Shown here one piece after another: positions 51,134 through 58,729 of a stretch of 64,000 nucleotides of DNA (position 1 is its first letter; each line of letters begins with the position of its first letter). The notes below the pieces were generated by a model, which saw nothing but the letters and a program-made list of their open reading frames with translations, ran no database searches and was not told the origin of the DNA. Origin of the DNA: Candidatus Saccharibacteria bacterium oral taxon 955 (GTDB lineage Bacteria > Patescibacteriota > Saccharimonadia > Saccharimonadales > Saccharimonadaceae); assembly GCA_010202265.1 (NCBI GenBank), contig CP047918.1:372001-436000 (forward strand), written 5' to 3'. The position numbers were made by a program, and so were the translations under genes.

Positions 51134-51835
51134 ATGACGGCAAGACAGCGAGCCATACTACGGATGAAGCGTGCAGTTCACCATATGCGACCGCGGCATG
51201 TCATTCGCGCTCAAATGACACGCAAGACAATTGAAGGTTTCGCTGAAAAGGTCGGTCTAGTTTATTTTGGCCATGTTGATCAGCGAAACGACGAACATCG
51301 GTTAGTGCGTGGACATACTGTTTCGGCGACTCACATCGACGACAACTACTGTGCGGGTACTATCCGTGGCTACGACGTGATGCTTGTTTCTCGTAATGAT
51401 GTTCTCAAACGGCCTGATGACACCAAAGAGCGTCGTTGTCATTGGCTGATTGTGGCGATAGACCTTCATACGAAGGCGGAAGTTCCCCATTGCTACGTCG
51501 GTCATCATTCCCAGGACTCTGTATTCAGAGCGTCTTATGAGCGGATTTACCCGCTGGCTATAGGTAGTTTTTATGGTGCTTATCCGCACCGATTTATCAG
51601 CGAGTATACTGTTTATGGAAAAGCGACTCACGCGCTTAATATTGAGCGTATTATAACACCTCAGGTGGCTATGGTTATCGCGACACACTTTTCGGGTGCT
51701 AGTATAGAAATCAAAGAAGGTTCATTATACCTCTATATCGAAAGCGAGCGCCCCAATGAGGCGCTACTTGAGAAGATGCTTTCAAATGGATTATGGCTCG
51801 CTGAGTCGATCGACACGATCTACTCAGTAAAATAG
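51134..51835 (+). CDS. conserved hypothetical protein at the end of the glycan operon (233 aa)
   Basis: Not recognised. It starts 3 bp after the GH15 stop, so it is probably translated with the operon. The N-terminal 40 residues are basic (RAILRMKRAVHHMRPRHVIR); the body includes CHWLIVAIDLHTKAEVPHCY and HSQDSVFRASYERIYPLAIG. No membrane helix. A link to glycan metabolism is only suggested by position. Confidence 0.68.
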   Translation: MTARQRAILRMKRAVHHMRPRHVIRAQMTRKTIEGFAEKVGLVYFGHVDQRNDEHRLVRGHTVSATHIDDNYCAGTIRGYDVMLVSRNDVLKRPDDTKERRCHWLIVAIDLHTKAEVPHCYVGHHSQDSVFRASYERIYPLAIGSFYGAYPHRFISEYTVYGKATHALNIERIITPQVAMVIATHFSGASIEIKEGSLYLYIESERPNEALLEKMLSNGLWLAESIDTIYSVK

Positions 51836-51843
51836 GCGGCAAA

Positions 51844-52053
51844 CTAGCCTTTTCGTGGCTTAACTTCGTTGCGGCCGAGAGATTTCTTAGTCTCTACGTA
51901 TTTTGCGTGCTTACGAGCTTTTGGGTCGTACTTCATCAGCTCCAGGTTGTCTGGAGTGTTTTGTGTATTTTTGCGGGTCACGTATGTGCGGTGTCCAGTC
52001 AGCTCGCTTACGAGAGCGATGGTCTTGCGCTTGGTATTCGTCTTCTTAGCCAT
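51844..52053 (-). CDS. rpmG: 50S ribosomal protein L33 (zinc-free type)
   Basis: The protein (69 aa) has the L33 pattern (TIALVSELTGHRTYVTRKN, LELMKYDPKARKHAKYVETK). There are no cysteines, so it is the C-minus form that does not bind zinc. It is longer than most L33 (50-55 aa) by a basic C-terminal tail. A Shine-Dalgarno-like AAAGGAAG precedes the ATG. Confidence 0.92.
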   Translation of the reverse strand: MAKKTNTKRKTIALVSELTGHRTYVTRKNTQNTPDNLELMKYDPKARKHAKYVETKKSLGRNEVKPRKG

Positions 52054-52125
52054 AAACTTCCTTTATACGTTGATATAAAACTTCAACTACGTAGTATACC
52101 AGATAGCTACCTCTATTACAATAGC

Positions 52126-52620
52126 TTATCGGTAATTTGTAAACGAGAGCGGAAAATCAAAGTCGCCAGTGCGTAGAGTCTGCATGACCGATTGAAGCTC
52201 GTCTTTACTATTGCTCATAACGCGCACAGCATCTCCCTGAATCTGCGCCTTCACCTTGGGGTGTTTTTCTTTGAGAAGCTTGGTAATCTGCTTGGCGTTA
52301 TCTTGCTTGAGACCATCCTTGAACGGTACATCTTTCCAAGCACGCATATTTGCCTCGGTAACCTTGCCAGACAGGTCAAGTACCTTGCTGGTCATTCCAC
52401 GTTTTGCTAGTTGCTTGCCTATCATGTCGATTACGCTTTCAAGTTGCCACTCGTTACTGCCGATGACCTTGAATCCCTTTTTGTCGGCCAGCCACTCAAT
52501 TCCTGCTGGTGTGCCCTTGAAGTCGTATCGGTTAGCTATCTCACGAACAACTAGCTGCTCGACGTTATTCATTTCGGCTTTGTCGTAGGTAGATTCGATA
52601 TCAAAACTAAATTGTGCCAT
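52126..52620 (-). CDS. yajQ: YajQ family nucleotide-binding protein
   Basis: The 164-residue protein shows FSFDIESTYDKAEMNNVEQL, ANRYDFKGTPAGIEW, the KVTEANMRAWKDVPFKDGLK core and the C-terminal KVKAQIQGDAVRVMSNSKDE, all typical of YajQ. Members bind nucleotides or RNA, and in xanthomonads cyclic di-GMP. Cytoplasmic; normal length. Confidence 0.94.
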   Translation of the reverse strand: MAQFSFDIESTYDKAEMNNVEQLVVREIANRYDFKGTPAGIEWLADKKGFKVIGSNEWQLESVIDMIGKQLAKRGMTSKVLDLSGKVTEANMRAWKDVPFKDGLKQDNAKQITKLLKEKHPKVKAQIQGDAVRVMSNSKDELQSVMQTLRTGDFDFPLSFTNYR

Positions 52621-52692
52621 AAGCTCAGTATAGCTTGTCGGCGCAAAACACCCTACATTGACATTCTATACGTAAAGTGCTATAATAGAAAT

Positions 52693-52947
52693 ATGCAAGA
52701 TGTGATTAAGCAAGTTTATGTGTCGTGGTCAAGTGAAAAGAATCAGCGTCGTAAGCTCCAACAAGCATATGTTATCGTTGCCTCTATATTGGCTGCTCTG
52801 GCTGGCGTAGTTACGTTACTAAATGACAGCCTAGGCAAAAAGCTACTTATGGTAGCGGCAGGTGCGATATTTATATTTTTCGTGAACGCAATTATGTGGG
52901 CGTTGGTTGAGGCTTTTGTTAGCTCTCGTTCAGGCAGTAAGAAGTAG
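52693..52947 (+). CDS. small membrane protein (84 aa)
   Basis: Two predicted membrane helices (VIVASILAALAGVVTLL and LLMVAAGAIFIFFVNAIMWALV), a basic N-terminal part and a short basic tail. Not recognised. An extended -10 box (TGC-TATAAT, 52681-52686) ends 6 nt before the ATG; an upstream in-frame ATG at 52612 would overlap the divergent yajQ start and is rejected. Confidence 0.65.
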   Translation: MQDVIKQVYVSWSSEKNQRRKLQQAYVIVASILAALAGVVTLLNDSLGKKLLMVAAGAIFIFFVNAIMWALVEAFVSSRSGSKK

Positions 52948-53047
52948 TTAAGATAGACTAGGCTGACTGATATTTGCTATAAATATGGCGTTGGTGTGGT
53001 ACAATATCTGAGATAGCCTGACCATTTCAGATGTCATCGCACGTCGT

Positions 53048-53123
53048 GCCGCGATAGCTCAGTTGGTAGAGCGCATCCATGGTAAGGATGAGGTCTCGGG
53101 TTCAAGCCCCGATCGTGGCTCCA
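53048..53123 (+). tRNA. tRNA-Thr (anticodon GGT)
   Basis: Plus-strand cloverleaf: acceptor GCCGCGA/TCGTGGC, D arm AGCTCAGTTGGTAGAGC, anticodon stem CATCC/GGATG with loop ATGGTAA (anticodon GGT), T loop TTCAAGC, encoded CCA. Confidence 0.95.
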
Positions 53124-53137
53124 GAATAGATTTTACT

Positions 53138-53166
53138 AAAATAATCGCCGAATTGGCGATTATTTT
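53138..53166. terminator. terminator after tRNA-Thr
   Basis: A 12-bp stem AAAATAATCGCC/GGCGATTATTTT with a 5-nt loop, 15 bp past the tRNA. Confidence 0.8.
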
Positions 53167-53209
53167 ATTTGATAACTCGTAGTATAGTACTGCGTTTATG
53201 TAGGACTGT

Positions 53210-54817
53210 CTATGACTTGAGCTCAAGGCTATGTAATGCTTTTGTCCAGCGTTCGTGAAACGACGGATTGGCCTCAGACAGCTTGAGCATATGCGCACCT
53301 AGCTCAGTCACCTCACGAGGAGAAACGTGCCCATTTACGATTGCCTCATTGAGAACGGCTTTGACGAACTCTGGTTTTTCTTCTGCTCTACCCTCATCAA
53401 AGGTTAGCTCATCGAGGTCAAGTAGCCCTTGAGTAAGTAGATGAGCAGGATTGTGCTCACGTAGCTTTGTGAGACTATCCCCGTCTATAAAGTCGGCCAG
53501 ATAATAGCCATTATAGCCTAATGTAGCACCATAGCGCCTCATCCAGTATGAGCGCTTGCTGTCTACATTGGTAATTGCTTCCGGGTGATGTTGTAGCTCG
53601 TGTAGTCCAGCTAAGCGGAAAGAGATATATTTATTCATCGCTAGCTTTTTGACGTCGTCTGGCATATCATCGTGATTTCCCCAAAAAGCAATTTCATAGC
53701 CTTCGTCAGCCTCGCAGTCAGGGATGAGCTCGCCGTGAGAAATACTAATCGGTGACGGATATTGGCTAGTACGTTCGTGAACAATAGACGAGCGTTCTGC
53801 GATAGACAAATCGCTGATTGATTTGACTATGGACTTTTTATCGCCAGACACCTCGATGCGTTCGATAGGCTCGATCACTTTGGAAATATCATTAGAGAAT
53901 GTCTGTGGGATGCGTCCTCCAAAGATAACGTTCATAGTCGACTGTTCACTGGTTACGCCTCCTTGAGTGTTCCATTCGTTGCCTACTAGGTCAAAGTGGA
54001 TGCCACCGACGGTGCCTTTTGCCCGAAGCAACGGATTGGCATCGTTGGCGGTCAATGGCATAAGAATATTTTTAATATCAGAGACGTTGATATCTGGCTT
54101 GAGGCGAAAAGATTTGGCGCTTACTCCGTGGTTGTGTACATGATCATGGCCGTGTTCGTGACCGCAGTCGCAGCCGCACACCTCTAGCAGATGACGACCG
54201 AATCTTAGCTCACGATCCATGCCACGAAGTTTGGCAAGGATTTCAAAAAAATCAGTAGAGTTAGGTTTGATTAATTCAACCGAAACATCATCGGCTAGTG
54301 GTGGAAGTTGATCTAAAACGGTATTCATAACGTCAGCGTCATTACTGCTGTCTGGTATGTGAGTGATGCCGATTATATCTGCGACCGAAAGTTGACTTGG
54401 GAGAACCTGCCACTTGAGGTCACGTTCAACGGTTTGAGCGTTTGCTAGGGCTATAACACTGAGGTCAAAGCCGCTCGAACGAACCACGTTAGCAATTTCT
54501 GTCCCAGGAGCGATGCCAGTTGGCTCTATGAACAGGACATTTATGCCAGAATCGTGGACTCGTTCTAGGGCATCTTTGAATTGAGTGACGTCACTACAGC
54601 CAATACAGCCAGCGGTGAGTGGAATGATTTTCTCACTACGATTTGCTGGGTGATCCCAAATACGTCTTGCGTCAACGTTGTTTTCGCCAACATCATTGAC
54701 GACAACTGCATAGCTATCGTCAAGTGGTACATGTTCGATTAAACGGTTTAGTGTGGTAGTCTTGCCTGCCCCAAGCGGACCGAGTACTGAGATGACTTCA
54801 AATTTTTTGCTTTCCAT
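53210..54817 (-). CDS. COG0523/CobW-family GTPase (putative metallochaperone)
   Basis: The 535-residue protein opens with VLGPLGAGKTTTLNRLI (Walker A), has AGCIGCSDVTQF, a variant of the CxCC metal motif, and FIEPTGIAPGTEIANV. A Cys/His-rich stretch, CGCDCGHEHGHDHVHNHG, at about 215-232 is a likely metal store. The C-terminal 300 residues exceed the usual CobW_C. Family members hand zinc, cobalt or iron to target enzymes using GTP; several are induced by Zur under zinc starvation. It is downstream of an SDR gene (3-bp gap), opposite a Fur-family regulator gene, which suggests zinc control. Confidence 0.85.
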   Translation of the reverse strand: MESKKFEVISVLGPLGAGKTTTLNRLIEHVPLDDSYAVVVNDVGENNVDARRIWDHPANRSEKIIPLTAGCIGCSDVTQFKDALERVHDSGINVLFIEPTGIAPGTEIANVVRSSGFDLSVIALANAQTVERDLKWQVLPSQLSVADIIGITHIPDSSNDADVMNTVLDQLPPLADDVSVELIKPNSTDFFEILAKLRGMDRELRFGRHLLEVCGCDCGHEHGHDHVHNHGVSAKSFRLKPDINVSDIKNILMPLTANDANPLLRAKGTVGGIHFDLVGNEWNTQGGVTSEQSTMNVIFGGRIPQTFSNDISKVIEPIERIEVSGDKKSIVKSISDLSIAERSSIVHERTSQYPSPISISHGELIPDCEADEGYEIAFWGNHDDMPDDVKKLAMNKYISFRLAGLHELQHHPEAITNVDSKRSYWMRRYGATLGYNGYYLADFIDGDSLTKLREHNPAHLLTQGLLDLDELTFDEGRAEEKPEFVKAVLNEAIVNGHVSPREVTELGAHMLKLSEANPSFHERWTKALHSLELKS

Positions 54818-54820
54818 AAG

Positions 54821-55693
54821 CTAGGCTCCTAGGTGCGGGAATTGTCCGTATGGCAATAGGACGATCTCGCGAATATTACAGTTTGCATCTAGGCTATATT
54901 TTGCGGCGTCTCCGATTTGTTCGGCCGTAAATACGGGATAAGTCTCGACTGTTGGATGGTAGCCGAGGTTTTTTGTGATGTCTACTGCTGTGTCGAGCGT
55001 GTAGTCGTTGTCAAAGAACCCGCTATCGGTACTGCCTGGCATTATTTCGGTCACAAATATGTTCTCGGGTGTTAGGTCGAGGGCAACGGTTCGGATAAGT
55101 CCGTGACCAGCACCTTTTTGCGCAACATCTAGCCCGAGCGACTGTTTGGCACGTACGGCAGCAGCAGCTGAGATAAATATTACCTTGCTGATTGGCTGGT
55201 CTGCAAAGATTTTTGCCTGCTTCATCGCTTGTAGGATGTTTATTAGGGTGACACAGTTGTTGGCTACGAGGTCAGGAATTGCCTCTGCCCGCATTTCCCA
55301 GGTATGTGCTAATAGACTGTTATTTGGTAGAGGTGTCGCTGTATCTGAAGCGCCACCATAATGGACAAGATGGACTGGTAGTCCGAGCGACCGCTTGAGG
55401 CTGGTGACTTGCTTGACAAACTCACCTACCCGTTGCTTGTTTAGAAGGTCTACTTCATAAAAACGATCCTTTGATAGGCCAAATTCAGACTCAAGTATCT
55501 GAGCGTCAGATTGTGAATAACCGCACGCAATTATTTCGTAATCGTCAATCAGTTGTCGAACGACTCCTGCACCAGCATTCATCTTGTATTTTTTGCCTTT
55601 ATGATCGATATAGTTAACGATCTGTCCACCATTAAATTCTTTTTTAAGTGGCGAGAATTTGACCCCCGTCACGACTATAAGTGCTTTTTTCAT
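54821..55693 (-). CDS. short-chain dehydrogenase/reductase-like protein without the catalytic Tyr
   Basis: The 290-residue protein has a Rossmann-like start (MKKALIVVTG), HLVHYGGAS resembling the NAG motif, VIFISAAAAVRAKQSLGL and IFVTEIMPGSTDSGFFDND resembling the PG motif. The active-site Y-x3-K is replaced: the aligned stretch reads DVAQKGAG, so Lys is kept but Tyr is not. It may bind NAD(P) without standard SDR chemistry. TAAAAT (55700-55705) is 6 nt before the ATG. First gene of the operon with the COG0523 GTPase. Confidence 0.72.
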   Translation of the reverse strand: MKKALIVVTGVKFSPLKKEFNGGQIVNYIDHKGKKYKMNAGAGVVRQLIDDYEIIACGYSQSDAQILESEFGLSKDRFYEVDLLNKQRVGEFVKQVTSLKRSLGLPVHLVHYGGASDTATPLPNNSLLAHTWEMRAEAIPDLVANNCVTLINILQAMKQAKIFADQPISKVIFISAAAAVRAKQSLGLDVAQKGAGHGLIRTVALDLTPENIFVTEIMPGSTDSGFFDNDYTLDTAVDITKNLGYHPTVETYPVFTAEQIGDAAKYSLDANCNIREIVLLPYGQFPHLGA

Positions 55694-55699
55694 GAAATT

Positions 55700-55761
55700 A
55701 TTTTAAGTTGACTTTGATATACATTGCAAATTTGTTGCAATTTGTCTATACTATTGCAACA
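55700..55761. promoter_or_regulatory. divergent promoters with a TTGCAA palindrome (probable Fur/Zur-type operator)
   Basis: A perfect 7-5-7 palindrome ATTGCAA-ATTTG-TTGCAAT lies at 55723-55741. Its left TTGCAA (55724-55729) is placed as the -35 of the regulator gene (17 bp to TATACT 55747-55752) and, being self-complementary, also as the -35 of the SDR-GTPase operon (18 bp to TAAAAT 55700-55705). A third TTGCAA (55754-55759) sits before the regulator ATG. A repressor here would shut both genes. Confidence 0.55.
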
Positions 55762-56208
55762 ATGAGTAGCCCAGAATCGTCCCTAGCAGAGGTACTAAAA
55801 GCCAACGGCTTACATGTTACAAATGCACGTAAGCAGGTGTTTTTGGCATTGCATCACAAAGAGCCTCAGTCTATGAATAGTCTCTATCAGTGCCTAAAAG
55901 ACAAAATTGACCGCACGAGTATTTATCGTACGATCGCGCTATTTGAAAAGTTACATATCATCAACAAGATATATATTGGCTGGAAATATAAGATTGAGCT
56001 ATCTGATGCGTTCTCTGACCACCATCATCATATTTCCTGCTTGGGGTGTGGGACCATAATTGCCGTGGAAGAGGATCATAGAATCGAGCACTTGATCGCC
56101 AAGCTGGCTAAAAAGCACAACATCTACCGACCAACTCATCAACTAGAGATCCAAGGTTACTGCAAACGATGCATAGATGTCGCGCCAAAACTAAAAAGGA
56201 GAGATTAG
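55762..56208 (+). CDS. Fur-family regulator (possibly Zur)
   Basis: The 148-residue protein has the Fur winged helix (EVLKANGLHVTNARKQVFLA, DRTSIYRTIALFEKLHII) and the metal part: SDHHHHISCLGCGTIIAVEE and GYCKRCIDVAPKL, giving two C-x2-C pairs for structural zinc and His residues for the sensing site. A start at 55708 is possible but overlaps the operator; ATG 55762 follows TATACT by 9 nt. The divergent COG0523 GTPase gene favours a zinc sensor over iron or peroxide, but this is inference. Confidence 0.85.
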   Translation: MSSPESSLAEVLKANGLHVTNARKQVFLALHHKEPQSMNSLYQCLKDKIDRTSIYRTIALFEKLHIINKIYIGWKYKIELSDAFSDHHHHISCLGCGTIIAVEEDHRIEHLIAKLAKKHNIYRPTHQLEIQGYCKRCIDVAPKLKRRD

Positions 56209-56243
56209 CTTTTAGGTTCTAGTTAATTGGGGGCTGTGATTAT

Positions 56244-56768
56244 TTAAGTAATCTTTTTGTAGCCAAACTCATCTAGCTTTTGGGTAATTTCGTCATATTT
56301 TTTACCGGCTAGCAGTCCCCCCGCAATGAAATCCTCCTGGGTGACGTCTGATAGAGTTATTGATGGCGCTACGAAGTTGGCCTTTTCTTCAAGAGTTCTA
56401 AACTCAAAATCTATCAGCACCAAGCCAGTTAAGCCCTCTAGAAAAACATCAATTTCGGCTAATTTGCCATCAACGTTAAGCTTGTAGCGGTCTTTTGCTA
56501 CGCGCTTATTGCTGCACCCTGCAAGAGCAGTAAACTCATCTTTTGTCAGCGGTATTGTTCGCTCAATTTGTCTAGAAGCGTCGTCGTCAAGGACTGGTGT
56601 TTTTTTAGTGATTTCGTATTTGTCGCCTTTTTGCCTAAGTCTTAGATGTGAATGACCAGGTGTATCTGGGATGTAGATATCTACAATACGAGTCGGTGAT
56701 GTAGACTCGATCTCTGGGGGTAGCCCTTTGGCGAGAAATGTCAGCTCTAATTCCAGCTCGTCACTCAT
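56244..56768 (-). CDS. CYTH-domain protein (triphosphate tunnel family)
   Basis: The 174-residue protein starts with DELELELTFLAKGLP, the ExEx part of the ExExK motif but with Thr in place of Lys, and has HLRLRQKGDKYEITKKTP, LNVDGKLAEIDVFL and LVLIDFEFRTLEEKANF, the pattern of acidic and basic strands in CYTH tunnels. Members cleave or use triphosphates (inorganic PPPi, ThTP, ATP). ATG 56768 has AAGGAG upstream. A hairpin in the leader (56796-56820) may regulate it. Confidence 0.8.
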   Translation of the reverse strand: MSDELELELTFLAKGLPPEIESTSPTRIVDIYIPDTPGHSHLRLRQKGDKYEITKKTPVLDDDASRQIERTIPLTKDEFTALAGCSNKRVAKDRYKLNVDGKLAEIDVFLEGLTGLVLIDFEFRTLEEKANFVAPSITLSDVTQEDFIAGGLLAGKKYDEITQKLDEFGYKKIT

Positions 56769-56795
56769 ATATAACTCCTTTTTAACATAATAATA

Positions 56796-56820
56796 CACCA
56801 AGTCACAAGTACTTGGTGTG
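56796..56820 (-). promoter_or_regulatory. 9-bp inverted repeat upstream of the CYTH gene
   Basis: ACACCAAGT/ACTTGGTGT with a 7-nt spacer, 28 bp before the ATG on the minus strand. It could be an operator or a leader hairpin; no T-run follows, so not a terminator for this strand. Confidence 0.4.
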
Positions 56821-56933
56821 CTTATCTTGTCGGAACTTACAGCTCCGTTAGAATCTATTTTAGTACAAAATGCTAAAAACTGTGAGTTGTACCGCTGGTC
56901 GCAATAACATCACCAGTCATTTATAATAGCTCT

Positions 56934-57794
56934 ATGAGCCAACTATCTATAAAAAATAAGTTTATTAGCACTGTTCGCACCCATCCCCTAGTGTCATTCT
57001 TTATTCTCGCATATCTTGGGTCGTGGATTGGGTGGAGTCCGTGGTGGTTGTCGCAGACAGGTGTCGGGTTGCTGCCGTATGAACTGCCACATTCTGCGGT
57101 TGCCGGTATCAATCAGCTCGGACTTATTGCGGGGCCGCTGGTTGCGGCGTTTTTTGTTACTCGCATCGCGAGTGGACGCAAAGGAGTAAAGCAACTACAA
57201 AAGAGCTTTACGCAGTGGCGAGCGCACCCACTGGCATATATTCTCGCATTCGTGGCAATTCCTCTAGCGATTTGTGCGGCGTATTTCCTCTTTGGTGGTG
57301 TTGGGATTTCGTCCAACATATCGCCTGCGATTATTACGACGTTGCTCGTTACATTTGTTACATATCTTGCTGGTGGTCCGATACAGGAAGAGGGCGGCTG
57401 GCGAGGCTTTGCTCTTCATCGTTTGCAGCAGCGGTATCACCCGCTAGTTGCGGCGGTTATTCTGGGCGTTGTGCATTGTCTATGGCATGTGCCATTGTTC
57501 TTTACTTCCGAATGGGACACGGCGCGCAGTGAGGCTTCGCAGTTATGGGCGTACCTTGTACTCGTGGTGAGTATGTCGGTCGTGATGTCATGGATTGTCA
57601 ACAAGGCGCGCGGCAGTGTGTTTCTTGCTGTACTCGCACACAATAGCGTCAATTGGTCGCTCTTTGTTGTCGCGACACTCAGCGGCGCTGCTGTCGCCAA
57701 CAACTGGCCTGCTGCACTCAGTCTGACAGTACTAGCAATCGTGGCGATTGTTGCGACACGTGGGCGACTTGCTTTTGAAGAGAGCAATAGGTAA
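56934..57794 (+). CDS. CPBP family intramembrane metalloprotease
   Basis: The 286-residue protein has about seven or eight membrane helices and the three CPBP motifs: GPIQEEGGWRGFAL (EExxxR), VVHCLWHVPLFF (second His motif) and AHNSVNWS (third). These Rce1-like enzymes process prenylated or small peptides, or protect against bacteriocins. TATAAT (56922-56927) is 6 nt before the ATG. Substrate unknown. Confidence 0.9.
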   Translation: MSQLSIKNKFISTVRTHPLVSFFILAYLGSWIGWSPWWLSQTGVGLLPYELPHSAVAGINQLGLIAGPLVAAFFVTRIASGRKGVKQLQKSFTQWRAHPLAYILAFVAIPLAICAAYFLFGGVGISSNISPAIITTLLVTFVTYLAGGPIQEEGGWRGFALHRLQQRYHPLVAAVILGVVHCLWHVPLFFTSEWDTARSEASQLWAYLVLVVSMSVVMSWIVNKARGSVFLAVLAHNSVNWSLFVVATLSGAAVANNWPAALSLTVLAIVAIVATRGRLAFEESNR

Positions 57795-57845
57795 TAGCTA
57801 CGCTATATCTGGTGTATACGCGCTAGATATAGCATATCTCTGGGA

Positions 57846-58070
57846 TTACTTCTTCTTGCTTACCAATTCTTCATTAAACCTCAACGCCAACTCTACCCAC
57901 CCCCTCAAGTCCTTTCGCCCCTCGCTGTCGAGGTCGATATAACCTTTGATCGGACGACCTTTCATGATTGTCGGGCGCGCGCCCTTTCGTTTCAGTGTGT
58001 CCTCGTGTGTGTCTGCATTGACACGCACCATGATGTTGTCTGCTTTGCTACCACCAACGCAAACATACAT
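57846..58070 (-). pseudogene. C-terminal part of a TfoX N-domain-like protein
   Basis: The frame reads YVCVGGSKADNIMVRVNADT, then KGARPTIMKGRPIKGYIDLD and LRGWVELALRFNEEL, which fits the second half of TfoX_N-type proteins (MVRVGPxxYEExL, GARPMxFTGRPMKGFV, LxxWVxLALxF). The first 40-50 residues with the MFGG motif are missing, and stops lie upstream. It may be a broken gene; a functional short form cannot be ruled out. Confidence 0.55.
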
Positions 58071-58189
58071 TTTGCTGACCTATGGTGTGTGCGATATGTC
58101 TAATTGCTGAAAAGAAAATAAAATACAGAACGGCAACATACACGAATATGCGTATTATCGCTGTACACGTAAGAGTAAAATGATTAAAT

Positions 58190-58440
58190 GCACCGGATCG
58201 CAATTGCTGGAGGAACAGATCAGCAAGTTAGCTCTTGTCACCAATGGCGTGGATTGAACCGATGCGACAATGGTTAAATCAAGCTCCAGGCCTCAATACA
58301 ATTGTAAATACCGTCGGTCGAGTGTCATCAAGGGGGTGTTAGTGAAAATAGAATAATTGAACCTTTTTCTAAAATCCAAAAATACCCAGCCTACGACTGT
58401 CCCAGAAATTTCTCTCCCCCCTTGGAGTATGGGTATTGTT
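58190..58440 (+). pseudogene. frameshifted remnant of a serine recombinase C-terminus
   Basis: Two adjacent frames read LLEEQISKLALVTN and then AWIEPMRQWLNQAPGLNTIV, the coiled-coil and WxEPxxxW segment seen near the C-terminus of large serine recombinases; further on NLFLKSKNTQ and PPWSMGI resemble their last residues. Stops and frame changes break it, and no catalytic domain is nearby. The rest of 58071-58500 holds no gene I can see. Identified by pattern memory only. Confidence 0.4.
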
Positions 58441-58460
58441 ACGCAAAACGCTAGAAAAAA

Positions 58461-58476
58461 GAGCGCGTTCGCGCTC
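58461..58476 (-). terminator. terminator after tRNA-Tyr
   Basis: A GAGCGCG/CGCGCTC stem followed by TTTTTT on the minus strand, 24 bp past the tRNA-Tyr gene. Confidence 0.7.
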
Positions 58477-58499
58477 AGTTTTACAGTTTTGTCCTGCTT

Positions 58500-58584
58500 T
58501 GGTACCGGAGGTAGGACTCGAACCTACGAAGGCTTGCGCCGAGAGATTTACAGTCTCTTGTCATTGCCACTAGACGACTCCGGC
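58500..58584 (-). tRNA. tRNA-Tyr (anticodon GTA)
   Basis: An 85-nt minus-strand tRNA: acceptor GCCGGAG/CTCCGGT, anticodon stem AGAGA/TCTCT with loop CTGTAAA (anticodon GTA), a long variable arm as in bacterial tRNA-Tyr, T loop TTCGAGT, discriminator A and encoded CCA. It lies 28 bp downstream of the tRNA-Thr gene on the same strand. Confidence 0.93.
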
Positions 58585-58612
58585 AAATACGAACCATGTC
58601 GCTTATAAACCG

Positions 58613-58689
58613 TGGAGCCGCTTCAGGGATTCGAACCCAGGACCTGCTGTTTACAAAACAGCTGCTCTAACCAACTGAGCTAAAGCGGC
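58613..58689 (-). tRNA. tRNA-Thr (anticodon TGT)
   Basis: Minus-strand cloverleaf: acceptor GCCGCTT/AAGCGGC, anticodon stem GCTGT/ACAGC with loop TTTGTAA (anticodon TGT), T loop TTCGAAT, discriminator T and encoded CCA. Together with tRNA-Thr(GGT) at 53048 it covers most Thr codons. Confidence 0.93.
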
Positions 58690-58729
58690 ACAGCCCTAAT
58701 TGTAACCCGTCAGAGGTAAAAAAACAAGG

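Noticed and set aside
53059-53298. Minus-strand open frame ending in RSGLEPETSSLPW
   Set aside because: This is the reverse of tRNA-Thr at 53048-53123; the motif is a well-known artefact of translating tRNA genes.
58357-58608. Plus-strand open frame of 83 codons
   Set aside because: Its second half is the antisense of tRNA-Tyr (GGRTRTYEG). Only the first part may belong to the recombinase remnant.
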